A stretch of 30,932 nt of DNA from a virus. The stretch lies in IMG/VR virus record IMGVR_UViG_3300042878_001061, positions 1 to 30,932 of that record. One strand, 5' to 3'. How positions within the stretch are numbered: the first letter of the stretch is position 1; each line of letters begins with the position of its first letter. Below the pieces are notes generated by a model. The model ran no database searches, was not told the DNA's origin, and saw only the letters and a program-made list of their open reading frames with translations. Shown here piece by piece: positions 22,578-30,883 of the stretch. The position numbers and the translations under genes were made by a program.

Positions 22578-22720
22578 GACTAAATTTAAACGGCTACACG
22601 CCGAAACAATATGCCGTTTTGATATTGCGGCAGGATCTAAAGTATTCAATTAGGGAGATTTCCGAGCGGTTGGGTTACAGCCAGTCGGGTGTTAGGTACA
22701 TTTTAAGTATGAAAAAATGA
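22574..22720 (+). CDS. Tiny HTH protein, 48 aa
   Basis: A short ORF bounded by ATGA overlaps on both sides. Residues about 25-44 (Ser-Ile-Arg-Glu-Ile-Ser-Glu-Arg-Leu-Gly-Tyr-Ser-Gln-Ser-Gly-Val-Arg) form a sigma region 4-like helix-turn-helix. Likely a small DNA-binding regulator of the early operon or a cofactor of replication; no target is known. Confidence 0.6.
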   Translation: MRLNLNGYTPKQYAVLILRQDLKYSIREISERLGYSQSGVRYILSMKK

Positions 22721-22911
22721 AAACATTTGTAATCACAGTAGAAATAGAGCACACCGATAAGAGCTACAACAGCACAGAAATACAGGAATTTATCCAGGGG
22801 ATCAGTTTGCCTGAAGCGCAATGGGTGAAAGTAATGAAAAAGGCTTTTAAAGAAACTACACTAGGCCATAACGCTTTTGGGATCGAGGTAACTTATGCAA
22901 TAAAGGAATGA
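22717..22911 (+). CDS. Hypothetical 64-aa protein
   Basis: Not recognised. Alternating beta strand and helix (Phe-Val-Ile-Thr-Val-Glu-Ile-Glu at the start, a helix at about 37-47, a final strand), suggesting a small compact alpha/beta fold. ATGA overlaps on both sides place it firmly in the early operon. Confidence 0.55.
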   Translation: MKTFVITVEIEHTDKSYNSTEIQEFIQGISLPEAQWVKVMKKAFKETTLGHNAFGIEVTYAIKE

Positions 22912-23522
22912 AACGGAAACGATGGACCCAAGCCGAAACGGCAGAATTTGTGCAGCTGTACCCCACAACAATGGCCAAGGATTTGGCCGAGCGATTCGGT
23001 TGCTCAGTTGCGCAGATCTACCACAAACAGCAAAATACTGGCGTTAATAAAAGCACAGATTTTTTGCATCAATACTACAAGGCCAATTTCAAAGGGCACC
23101 CGGCTACCCAATTTAAAAAGGGAATGACAAGCTGGAACAAAGGCACCAAAGGCGTAATGATGGGCGGAGTTGAAACCCAATTTAAGAAGGGGCAAAATCC
23201 GCACAATACAAAGCCGATAGGCTACCGAAGCACCCGCGATGGGTATATGGTTGAAAAGACGGCCAACGGATTTAAAATGGTGCACGTATTGCTTTGGGAG
23301 TCAATTAATGGCCCAGTGCCTAAAGGTTTTTTTGTGGTATTCAAAGACCGCAACAAGGCCAACATCACACTGGACAATCTCGAGCTAATCGACCGCCACG
23401 AACATATGAGGCGCAACACAGTGCACAATCTGCCCGAGGAATTGAGGGAAGTATTACACATTAAAAAATCAATCACAAGAAAAATTAACCAATTAGAAAA
23501 AAATGGCACGCAACAAAATTAA
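22908..23522 (+). CDS. HNH endonuclease with N-terminal HTH
   Basis: 204 aa. The N-terminal 45 residues are an HTH/SANT-like domain (Trp-Thr, Phe-Val-x-Leu-Tyr-Pro, Leu-Ala-x-Arg-Phe-Gly-Cys-Ser). Two similar Gln-Phe-Lys-Lys-Gly units at about 68 and 91 recall DNA-contacting repeats of homing enzymes. The HNH_3 core lies at about 126-157: His126, Trp130, Asn-Gly, Phe-Lys-Asp147-Arg-Asn149, then Leu-Asp-Asn157-Leu. The second His of the motif is replaced by Phe145, as in many phage members. Probably a homing-type nuclease now built into the early operon. Confidence 0.8.
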   Translation: MKRKRWTQAETAEFVQLYPTTMAKDLAERFGCSVAQIYHKQQNTGVNKSTDFLHQYYKANFKGHPATQFKKGMTSWNKGTKGVMMGGVETQFKKGQNPHNTKPIGYRSTRDGYMVEKTANGFKMVHVLLWESINGPVPKGFFVVFKDRNKANITLDNLELIDRHEHMRRNTVHNLPEELREVLHIKKSITRKINQLEKNGTQQN

Positions 23523-23724
23523 CGATCTACGCGATCACTTATTTGAAACACTTGAACGCCTAAAGGATGGCGATATTGATATTGCAACGGCGAAGGCAAT
23601 GGCCGACGTTGGGCAGGTTATTATAAACTCGGCAAAGTTGGAGGTGGATTTCATCCGCGCCACTGGGTCTACAAAAGACAGTGGTTTTATTAAGTTGGGC
23701 GATGGTAATGAAAAACTGTTATGA
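23503..23724 (+). CDS. Hypothetical 73-aa helical protein
   Basis: Helical, charged protein (Asp-Leu-Arg-Asp-His-Leu-Phe-Glu-Thr-Leu-Glu, Ala-Lys-Ala-Met-Ala-Asp-Val-Gly-Gln-Val-Ile-Ile). It resembles small proteins widespread in phage early regions whose role I do not know. It overlaps the HNH gene by 20 bp and the next gene by ATGA. Confidence 0.6.
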   Translation: MARNKINDLRDHLFETLERLKDGDIDIATAKAMADVGQVIINSAKLEVDFIRATGSTKDSGFIKLGDGNEKLL

Positions 23725-23897
23725 GCAAACCAACCCACGCACGAATTGCCCACGTTGAAGTTACCGAAAACGGCATACTTATTAAAGCAATCCACCTACA
23801 CGATGAAAATGGCGAGTATATTCGCGACGCTAAACTCAACGGGCAACTACTTTGCACGCTAACTGAGCACCTGCTTAAAATTACCATATGCAAATAA
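23721..23897 (+). CDS. Small 58-aa protein before the primase gene
   Basis: Begins with ATGA overlap on the 73-aa gene and its end overlaps the primase/helicase start by 10 bp. The product has a beta-like N-terminus and a Leu-rich C-terminal helix with His residues. Not recognised; real by its tight coupling. Confidence 0.55.
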   Translation: MSKPTHARIAHVEVTENGILIKAIHLHDENGEYIRDAKLNGQLLCTLTEHLLKITICK

Positions 23898-26053
23898 CCT
23901 ACCTGCCGAACATTAAACAATCGGCAAAGCACCACGCTATCCAAATCGCTGACTATTTCGCCCTCGTGCGATCTGGTCAGCATTTGGCACTTATTGAGGC
24001 GTACAGAAATACCAAAGCGTTAAGCAAAGATGAGCAGGCCGAGGCAAAGCAGCGGATTCCTGCGGTTACGATTTCGGGGACTTTTCGGGATAACGTGAGC
24101 AATGCAAACCTCATCCAACACTCAGGGCTTATTTGTATTGATTTTGACGCTGTGGACGATGTGGCTCGGCTGAAGTCAGAACTGGCCAAAGATCCGTATA
24201 CTTTTGCGGCCCTGCTTTCCGTTTCGGGCAATGGCTTGGCTGCCTTGGTAAAAATTGAGCCAGAGCGGCATTTGGATGCGTTCAATGGATTGAAACAGTA
24301 CTATTTTAAGAATTACGGCCAACTCATAGACCAGAGTTGTAAGAATGTGAGCCGCCTGCGGTTCCTTTCTTATGATCCGTTGCTGTACGTCAACGAGCAA
24401 AGCAAGACGTTTAAAGAGTACCCCAAAAAGGAAGCCAAGCCAAAGCAAGTACACACTGTGCTCACAGGCAATGAATTTGATGAGCTTATAGATAGGATTT
24501 GCAGGGGCGGCTATGATCTAACAGAGGGCGCTTACAAAAACTATCTCGACATCGGCTTTGCACTGGCTTCAGAGTTTGGGGAGCGTGGCCGTGAGTATTT
24601 CCACGCGGTTGCGGGCCAAAATTCAAAATATGATCATATTAAGGCTGATAGGCAGTATAATTATTGCCTAAGAGATACAGGGCAGAGCAAGATTGCAATC
24701 GGCACTTTTTACTACTACGCTAAACAAGCGGGCGTTGAGTTAAAAAGCCAGCAGGCTGTGAAGTTGGAGAACATTGCAAAAATGGCCAAAAAGCAAGGGC
24801 GTGCTCAAGAGTCGGTTGTTGAGATTGCGCGGTTGTCTGGAATGGACGTTGAAAAGGCCACGGAAACCGCCGCCGCAGTATTTGGGGCAAATGTTTCGCT
24901 TCAGCTTACAGGCCAGACGCCCGTCGCGCTATGCCAGTTATATCTTCAAAACAACCACCAACTGCACTATAACACGATTACCGCAGATATTGAGGACAGG
25001 GCTATTTTGTTCAATTCCAAGCCCAAAATTCTCGATGATATGGCGCTAAATACGATGTATCTGCGCTTTAGTGAGTTGACCGATAACAAGATAAGTTTTG
25101 AGTTTTTTTGCCGTGTGATTTATTCCGAAATGACCCGCTATTACAACCCATTCGAGGACTTTTTGAAGGCGAATGAGTCAGTACAGCGCAGCCAGCAAAT
25201 TATCGATGAATTGGCCGCTTGCATAGAAACCACCACGCCGCACGTTGCAAAATATCTCACTCACTGGGGCGTTGGAATGATTGCCAGCGTTTACGGCCAT
25301 ACCTCGCCCCTGGTGTTGGTATTGGCGGGCGAGCGCCAAAACACGGGTAAAACTGAGTTTTTCAGGCGCCTGTTGCCTAAGCCACTCGCCAATTACTACG
25401 CCGAGTCTAAGCTAGACGGGGGCAAAGATGACGATATCCTGCTGACAAAAAAACTGATCATTATGGATGATGAATTTGGGGGTAAATCCAAGTTTGAGGC
25501 CAAACGATTTAAGGAGTTAACGAGTAAGGCGTCATTCTCAATCCGCTTGCCTTATGGGCGCACCCACCGAGATCTCAAACGCCTCGCCGTCTTAGCAGGA
25601 ACTACCAACGATTTGGGCCTTATCTCAGATCCAACAGGCAACCGCCGAATCCTGCCAATAAATGTGCTCGGCATCAATCACCCGGCATATAATGCCATTG
25701 ACAAAACGGCCTTATTCATGGCCTTCTATGACCTATATCAATCAGGGTTCAATTGGCACCTTTCAAGTGAGGATATACTGCAACTAAACGAAAATAGTAG
25801 TGAATTTAATGCAATTAATTTTGAAGCGGAATTAATTAACCAATATTTTAGAGTACCACAAAATGGTGATTATAGCGATTATTTAACAAATACCGAATTG
25901 AAAATATATCTCGAGGTGAACAGCCAACAACGCATTTTTGACACTCGAAAGTTGGGGATGGAAATGAAAAATTTGGGCTTCCAACAAGTCAAAAGGAAAG
26001 TGAATGGGTCAACAATGCGCTGCTATGCGGTTGTAAAAATAGCCAGACAATGA
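23888..26053 (+). CDS. Primase/helicase, BT4734-like primase domain plus VirE-type ATPase
   Basis: 721 aa. The N-terminal domain (about 1-170) is of BT4734/BF3469 type, a likely archaeo-eukaryotic primase: Ile-Cys-Ile-Asp85-Phe-Asp87, Ser113-Gly-Asn-Gly116 and Asp148 in expected order. A middle helical part (about 190-290) resembles PriCT-like regions. The C-terminal part carries a P-loop, Gly-Glu-Arg-Gln-Asn-Thr-Gly-Lys-Thr at about 480-488, and an Ile-Ile-Met-Asp-Asp-Glu Walker B, as in VirE/D5-like ATPases. It should prime and unwind phage DNA; no DNA polymerase is encoded, so elongation is by the host. Followed directly by the repeat array. Confidence 0.85.
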   Translation: MQITYLPNIKQSAKHHAIQIADYFALVRSGQHLALIEAYRNTKALSKDEQAEAKQRIPAVTISGTFRDNVSNANLIQHSGLICIDFDAVDDVARLKSELAKDPYTFAALLSVSGNGLAALVKIEPERHLDAFNGLKQYYFKNYGQLIDQSCKNVSRLRFLSYDPLLYVNEQSKTFKEYPKKEAKPKQVHTVLTGNEFDELIDRICRGGYDLTEGAYKNYLDIGFALASEFGERGREYFHAVAGQNSKYDHIKADRQYNYCLRDTGQSKIAIGTFYYYAKQAGVELKSQQAVKLENIAKMAKKQGRAQESVVEIARLSGMDVEKATETAAAVFGANVSLQLTGQTPVALCQLYLQNNHQLHYNTITADIEDRAILFNSKPKILDDMALNTMYLRFSELTDNKISFEFFCRVIYSEMTRYYNPFEDFLKANESVQRSQQIIDELAACIETTTPHVAKYLTHWGVGMIASVYGHTSPLVLVLAGERQNTGKTEFFRRLLPKPLANYYAESKLDGGKDDDILLTKKLIIMDDEFGGKSKFEAKRFKELTSKASFSIRLPYGRTHRDLKRLAVLAGTTNDLGLISDPTGNRRILPINVLGINHPAYNAIDKTALFMAFYDLYQSGFNWHLSSEDILQLNENSSEFNAINFEAELINQYFRVPQNGDYSDYLTNTELKIYLEVNSQQRIFDTRKLGMEMKNLGFQQVKRKVNGSTMRCYAVVKIARQ

Positions 26054-26064
26054 AAAACCGATTT

Positions 26065-26307
26065 TCTCTGACCACCTCTCAGCCCAATGTTTATACGGGT
26101 TTACCCAAAAGGTGGTCAGAGAGGCACGTAAAAAACATAACTTCCCTAGAAAATTATTTTTTCAATTTTCATTTTTTTTATTTTGTAGTTCTGGAAAAGT
26201 CTTTGACTTTCTCTGACCACCTGACCACCTTTTGCCTTGCGCCCAATGATAGCAAGCCCTAAGAGGTGGTCAGAGAGCTTTTTTTCTCTGACCACCCTCT
26301 GACCACC
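26065..26307. repeat. Direct and inverted repeat array, candidate origin or operator
   Basis: The 12-mer TCTCTGACCACC or a close form occurs at 26065-26076, 26210-26221, 26285-26296 and 26297-26307 (11 of 12), with a shorter TGACCACC at 26222-26229. Inverted copies GGTGGTCAGAGA lie at 26111-26122 and 26265-26276. Between them, 26129-26200 is very rich in A and T. The copies 26265/26285 could form a 12-bp hairpin with an 8-nt loop. Iterons plus an AT-rich block beside a primase gene resemble a replication origin. No convincing gene occupies this 280-bp gap. Confidence 0.75.
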
Positions 26308-26318
26308 ACACAAATTGC

Positions 26319-26326
26319 TAACTTTG
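26319..26326 (+). promoter_or_regulatory. Candidate -7 box before VRR-NUC gene
   Basis: TAACTTTG matches TAnnTTTG and lies 7 nt before the ATG at 26334. The -33 position falls on the last repeats of the array, so a repeat-binding protein would cover this promoter. Confidence 0.5.
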
Positions 26327-26333
26327 CTAATAT

Positions 26334-26669
26334 ATGACTGAAGATAAAATACAGCAGGAAATTATAATGTATTATAAAAACTATTTCCAAATAAAATATA
26401 AGGATTGTTTAATCTTTAGCATCCCCAATGGAGGGCTAAGGGATAAGCGCACGGCAATGCTCATGAAGGCCACAGGATTAACACCAGGGGCCAGTGATCT
26501 AATTGTGATATACTTTGGTAAGTTGCTATTCGTTGAAGTCAAGACATCGACAGGCGTGCAGTCAGAAGAGCAGAAGGTATTTGCTGAGCGTGTTAGGGAT
26601 TGCGGATTTGATTATCATTTGGTGCGATCACTGCTGGACTTTAAACTACTACTGACATGCCAACAATAA
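26334..26669 (+). CDS. VRR-NUC family nuclease
   Basis: 111 aa, the usual size of stand-alone phage VRR-NUC proteins. Signature: Ser-Ile-Pro-Asn-Gly-Gly (29-34), Thr-Gly-Leu-Thr-Pro-Gly-Ala-Ser-Asp55, then Phe-Val-Glu68-Val-Lys70-Thr, Gln76 and Gln80. Members may resolve branched DNA structures; here it stands between replication and packaging genes, consistent with trimming branches before packaging. It overlaps the HNH gene by 13 bp. Confidence 0.9.
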   Translation: MTEDKIQQEIIMYYKNYFQIKYKDCLIFSIPNGGLRDKRTAMLMKATGLTPGASDLIVIYFGKLLFVEVKTSTGVQSEEQKVFAERVRDCGFDYHLVRSLLDFKLLLTCQQ

Positions 26670-26974
26670 ACAAGCCTAAGCAGGGAGGCAAGAAGCCAAG
26701 GCAATACGTGAAGGGGTCATACATAGAGCCGCGCTATAATACTCAGCATTGGCGCAACCTTCGCGCTTCAGTGTTGCAAGCCTCACCACTGTGCAAAGCG
26801 TGTGAGTCTGTTGGATTGATTACCTTGGCGCAGATGGTGGATCACATTGAGCCCGTGAGATTAGGCGGTGAGTTCTGGAACGCTGATAACTTGCAACCTT
26901 TGTGCAATTCCTGCCACGCGAGCAAGAGCGCCAAGGAAAGGAATCTTGACCCGTACGGGCATGATGATCTTTAG
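26657..26974 (+). CDS. HNH endonuclease next to terminase
   Basis: 105 aa. Two Cys pairs (C46/C49 and C83/C86) with Val-Asp62-His63-Ile and Asn79-Leu-Gln-Pro-Leu-Cys-x-x-Cys-His87 define the HNH fold with its zinc site. HNH proteins of this size directly before terS/terL in HK97-type phages are known to assist the terminase in cutting DNA, so a packaging role is likely rather than homing. It is followed by an 84-bp gap holding the terS promoter. Confidence 0.88.
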   Translation: MPTINKPKQGGKKPRQYVKGSYIEPRYNTQHWRNLRASVLQASPLCKACESVGLITLAQMVDHIEPVRLGGEFWNADNLQPLCNSCHASKSAKERNLDPYGHDDL

Positions 26975-27045
26975 ACAGGACCCACAAAACCGCAGGCATT
27001 CCTTTTCTTCACACATGGGCGAAAATAAAGTTTCAAATTTTAACG

Positions 27046-27053
27046 TATATTTG
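27046..27053 (+). promoter_or_regulatory. Candidate -7 box before terS
   Basis: TATATTTG, exact TAnnTTTG, ends 5 nt before the ATG at 27059. No clear -33 TTG at the standard distance. Would yield a leaderless terS mRNA and drive the late packaging block. Confidence 0.5.
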
Positions 27054-27058
27054 TAAAT

Positions 27059-27529
27059 ATGAAAGGGAGACCACGCAAACCCGTTGATTTAAAAAAAATC
27101 GAGGGGACTTTTCGCGCCGACCGAAGTCTTGAGCAGCCGATGATTGTCGAGCTGAGTGTTGGAGTTCCACAACCACCCGCTCACCTAAATGAATTGGGCT
27201 TTGAGTATTGGGATATAACTTGCAAGGAGTTGAAAAATAATAACCTACTGGCTGGCGCTGATCTCGGATTGGTTGCCGGGTACTGCAACGAGTTGGGTTT
27301 GTATAAAAAAGCCTGCGAGATAAACAACAAAGAGGGCGAGGTTGTTGTTAATAGATTTGGCGAGCGTGTTGTTTCGCCGTGGTATGATGTGCGAAGCAAA
27401 GCATTGAAGCAAGCCACGCAGATGGGGCAACTATTTGGAATCACACCAAGCGCCCGGGCAAGAATTGAAACGGGCAACGTTAAGCCAGCGAGTAAATTAG
27501 AACTATTAAGAAAACCAAAAACCGCATAA
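27059..27529 (+). CDS. terS: Terminase small subunit (P27 family), complete
   Basis: 156 aa. The N-terminus (Lys-Gly-Arg-Pro-Arg-Lys-Pro, then Gly-Thr-Phe-Arg-Ala-Asp-Arg) is the hallmark of P27-type small terminases, followed by Pro-Pro-x-His-Leu-Asn, Ala-Asp-Leu-Gly-Leu-Val and the C-terminal Gly-Ile-Thr-Pro-Ser-Ala-Arg segment. It binds phage DNA and loads the TerL motor. The start has a promoter box 5 nt upstream and no Shine-Dalgarno. The truncated copy at 1-301 encodes the same residues. Confidence 0.92.
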   Translation: MKGRPRKPVDLKKIEGTFRADRSLEQPMIVELSVGVPQPPAHLNELGFEYWDITCKELKNNNLLAGADLGLVAGYCNELGLYKKACEINNKEGEVVVNRFGERVVSPWYDVRSKALKQATQMGQLFGITPSARARIETGNVKPASKLELLRKPKTA

Positions 27530-27530
27530 C

Positions 27531-27782
27531 ATGAAAAAGACAGTTAACAAAGCAACGCACAAAGCCGCCTTTGAAACGGCGCACGTTGAATACCAGGGGC
27601 GCGAGTACAGGATTGAAGAGCGAGGCCACCAATTTGTGATCACCATGGACCAAGGCAGCGGATTCCGTGAGTGTGGCAAGTTTGGTTTGTGGGATGAGGC
27701 GTTTGTGTATCGCAACTTGAAACTAGCTGAAGAGGCAAAGGCCATTTTTGAAAGCCAGTGCAAAAAGTTGAAAAGTATATAA
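27531..27782 (+). CDS. Hypothetical 83-aa protein, second copy
   Basis: Second version of the ORF at 303-554, differing at one residue (Lys instead of Leu near the C-terminus, within the terL overlap) and at several silent sites. Retention of the frame in both variants supports a real protein. Confidence 0.7.
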   Translation: MKKTVNKATHKAAFETAHVEYQGREYRIEERGHQFVITMDQGSGFRECGKFGLWDEAFVYRNLKLAEEAKAIFESQCKKLKSI

Positions 27783-29383
27783 GCGATGTGCAATCTGGCG
27801 CGGTGCCAGTTTGTGAACACGTGCGCAATGCCGTGGCTCGTTATGTGGCGGATTGTGCAGCGGGTTGGGGATTCTCTGATACCTACGCTTTGCATGCCAT
27901 TGAATTTATTGAGCAGCTCGAGCATAGCACGGGCGAATATGCTGGCAAGCCGTTTGAGTTGGAGCCATGGCAGGCTTTTATAATTTGGAATCTGTTTGGG
28001 TTTCTAAACGAGGACGGATCGCGTAGGTTTACGCGGGCTTATGTTGAAGTGCCACGCAAAAATGGTAAATCGACATTTAGCAGTGCGATTATGCTTTACG
28101 GGCTTATTGCGGATGATGAATCTGCGGCGCAGGTTTACAGCGCGGCCACAAAGTTGGACCAGGCCATGATGGTTTTTGGCGAGTCGGTCAGGGTTTGCCA
28201 AAATCTGCCCTGGTTGAATGAAGCGCTCACCGTTAACAATTCTGTAAACAATCGGCGCATCCTATACGGGCAATCAATATATAAGCCGCTCGAATGGAAT
28301 CCAGGCAAGCAGGACGGACTCAATGCGCACTTTTGTTGCATTGATGAATATCACGCCCATCCAAATGATGAGCTCTACAACGTAATCAGAAACTCAATGG
28401 GGGCAAGGCGGCAGCCGTTGCTGTTTACAATCACGACGGCGGGCTTTAATCGTGAGGCACCCTGTTACAAGCACCGGCAGTACTGCGCAGGCGTGTTGAG
28501 TGGTAACATAAAAGACGATGCTTTGTTTTCGGTGATCTATACATTGGATGAGGGCGATGATTGGACGGACCCCGCAGTATGGGCCAAGGCAAATCCAAAC
28601 TGGGGTATTTCAGTGAACCCGCGCCAACTTGAGCAAGGATTGACCGAGGCCAAGGAGTTCGTGCACAAAGAAGTTGAATTTAAAACCAAACTGCTCAACG
28701 TGTGGACTGATACGGCAATGACTTGGATTTCAGACAGCGATTGGAAAGCGTGCGATGGGATGGACGAGCTAGAAGGCGAGTTGTGCTATGGCGGATTGGA
28801 TTTGGCGTCGACGGGTGACTTTTGCGCATTCAGTTTATACTTCCCAGAATTTCACGCAATTCGCTCATGGTATTGGCTACCAGTTGAGACAGCCTATAAA
28901 CGCAAGGACGCCGCAGGGCAATCAATCAGACAGTGGGCAGCCGATGGGCACATTGAGTTAACGGACGGAAACGTAACTGATTACGCTTTTATTAAGGCGC
29001 GGGTTATTCAATTGGCGCAGCAGTACGACATTAAAGACATTGCATTCGACCGCTTCAACTCTTCGCAGTTGGTGATTGAGCTACAAAACGAAGGCTTGCA
29101 AATGTTCCCGTTCGGCCAGGGCTTTGTATCAATGTCGGCACCTACCAAAGAATTGGAACGATTGACAAAGGACAAACAATTAAGGCACGCGGGCAATCCC
29201 GTTACTCGTTGGATGATGGGCAATATAATGCTGCGCACAGATCCTGCGGGTAATATTAAAATAGACAAAGCCAAGTCTGGCGATAAAGTCGATGGGCCTG
29301 TTTCGATAGTTATGGCGTTGGGCACTTGCATGCAGGATGCCGCCAAAGAAAAGGAATCTGATTTTTGGTTTGTAAGCTTATGA
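27758..29383 (+). CDS. terL: Terminase large subunit, second copy
   Basis: 541 aa, same length and motifs as the gene at 530-2155. Seven residues differ: positions 2, 16, 27 and 33 in the N-terminus, and 335, 337 and 341 between the ATPase and nuclease domains. All catalytic residues are kept. GTG start inside the upstream ORF, as in the first copy. Confidence 0.95.
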   Translation: MQKVEKYISDVQSGAVPVCEHVRNAVARYVADCAAGWGFSDTYALHAIEFIEQLEHSTGEYAGKPFELEPWQAFIIWNLFGFLNEDGSRRFTRAYVEVPRKNGKSTFSSAIMLYGLIADDESAAQVYSAATKLDQAMMVFGESVRVCQNLPWLNEALTVNNSVNNRRILYGQSIYKPLEWNPGKQDGLNAHFCCIDEYHAHPNDELYNVIRNSMGARRQPLLFTITTAGFNREAPCYKHRQYCAGVLSGNIKDDALFSVIYTLDEGDDWTDPAVWAKANPNWGISVNPRQLEQGLTEAKEFVHKEVEFKTKLLNVWTDTAMTWISDSDWKACDGMDELEGELCYGGLDLASTGDFCAFSLYFPEFHAIRSWYWLPVETAYKRKDAAGQSIRQWAADGHIELTDGNVTDYAFIKARVIQLAQQYDIKDIAFDRFNSSQLVIELQNEGLQMFPFGQGFVSMSAPTKELERLTKDKQLRHAGNPVTRWMMGNIMLRTDPAGNIKIDKAKSGDKVDGPVSIVMALGTCMQDAAKEKESDFWFVSL

Positions 29384-29565
29384 AATTTTTGGATGACTAC
29401 ATGCAGGAATATTACAACAACCTACCGAAATATCGGACCTATGAGGATGCCTACAACGCAACCGAGGAAAAGTATTTCGGCAAGTTTGGCGTGCGTCGGT
29501 ACAAAAACTACGATGTATTCAGGGCGGCGCTCAGCAGGTGGTTGGCCCAGGGGCGTAATAAGTAA
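29380..29565 (+). CDS. Hypothetical 61-aa protein, second copy
   Basis: Second version of 2152-2337, with Lys instead of Arg at residue 17. ATGA overlap with terL is preserved, and the stop is again followed by the TTTGTTAACG element (29566-29575). Confidence 0.7.
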   Translation: MKFLDDYMQEYYNNLPKYRTYEDAYNATEEKYFGKFGVRRYKNYDVFRAALSRWLAQGRNK

Positions 29566-29608
29566 TTTGTTAACGTGAGTAATTTAGGGCAGTTGTAATT
29601 TGCGGGCG

Positions 29609-30883
29609 ATGAATCTAAAATTCTGGCAGCCAAAAAGAGCGGAGAAGCGCAGCAGCTTATCGCAGCCAACTGATTGGCTAGTGAATACTTTACAAAATGT
29701 TTTCGGATATCAAACAAAAAGCGGTCAGGCGGTTAATGATCGCACGGCGTTATCTATTGCGTCGGTGCACGCGTGCGTTAGAGTTATTGCAGACGGTATT
29801 GCGGGGCTATCTTTAAAACTATATAAAGATGATGGCACCAATCGCGAGCAGGTTGTAATCCATTACGCTACGGCATTGGTAAACGAGCCGAACCCATACC
29901 AAACGAAATACGATTTCACCAAATACATGGTGAGCCACTTGGCGCTAAAGGGTAACGCCTACGCTTTTATTAATCGCGACAGCAGATATTTGGGCATTGA
30001 GTTGCATCCGATTGCACCTGATTACGTGCAGCCAATCATGCAGGACGGGCAACTGTTCTACAAAGTGAATCGCAAGGGCTTCCCTGGCATGATTCCAGCG
30101 GCCGACATGTTGCATTTTAAAGGGCTTTGCGGTGATGATCCGCTTGTGGGTTTGTCCCCCATCGTGGTTCACGCCGAAACCTTGGGCATTGATTTGGCAG
30201 CAATCAGCCAAAGCGCGGGCGTCTACAAAAATGGAGTATTGAAATTTTTGTTAACATCCGATGCGCAGATTAAACCCGAGCAGGCAGTGCCATTAAAGAA
30301 ATCACTTGATGATGTAATTGATGGAGCAAGCCGTAGTACTGTGCTACCCAACGGCATCAAGATGGAAAAGTTGAGCCTGTCGCCAGAAGAGGCGCAGTAT
30401 TTAGAAACCCGCAAATTTTCGGCTGAGGAAATCGCCCGCATTTTTGGGGTGCCCGCTTCCATGATCGGCGCAAAGGATGGCATCAAGTCTAGCGTCGAGC
30501 AGGAGTATCAAGATTTTTACGCACGTACTTTGGCATCCTATGCGATTAACATCGAGCAGGAAATGGCCCGCAAGCTGTTAACAGAAAATGATAAGTTGAC
30601 TTATTACTTTAAATTTAACTTTAATTCGCTGTTGAGAGCCTCCGCCAATGAGCGCGCTGATTACTATAACAAAGGCATTCGCGGCGGTTGGCTTTCACGT
30701 AATGAGGCCCGCATGTTTGAGGACGCAAACGGATTTAATGGAGGCGATGAATATTTAATCGAATCCAATTTAATGCCGTCGAGCAAAATCGATGAATACA
30801 TGGACGCCAAGATTGCGCAACTAATGAGCACCGCCGACAAAAACAACAACCCAGAGGGAACTAATAACACAGAAGTAATCTAA
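29609..30883 (+). CDS. Portal protein, second copy
   Basis: 424 aa, identical in protein sequence to 2381-3655 while the DNA carries many third-position changes. This shows that the two copies are diverged lineages under purifying selection and not a recent duplication. Confidence 0.95.
   Translation: MNLKFWQPKRAEKRSSLSQPTDWLVNTLQNVFGYQTKSGQAVNDRTALSIASVHACVRVIADGIAGLSLKLYKDDGTNREQVVIHYATALVNEPNPYQTKYDFTKYMVSHLALKGNAYAFINRDSRYLGIELHPIAPDYVQPIMQDGQLFYKVNRKGFPGMIPAADMLHFKGLCGDDPLVGLSPIVVHAETLGIDLAAISQSAGVYKNGVLKFLLTSDAQIKPEQAVPLKKSLDDVIDGASRSTVLPNGIKMEKLSLSPEEAQYLETRKFSAEEIARIFGVPASMIGAKDGIKSSVEQEYQDFYARTLASYAINIEQEMARKLLTENDKLTYYFKFNFNSLLRASANERADYYNKGIRGGWLSRNEARMFEDANGFNGGDEYLIESNLMPSSKIDEYMDAKIAQLMSTADKNNNPEGTNNTEVI

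Noticed and set aside
26050-26262. 70-aa ORF overlapping the primase stop by ATGA
   Set aside because: It is made of the repeat array and poly-T runs, giving a low-complexity Phe/Thr-rich peptide with no coding character.
26065-26307. CRISPR array
   Set aside because: Repeats are only 12 bp, irregularly spaced, in both orientations, and there are no cas genes.
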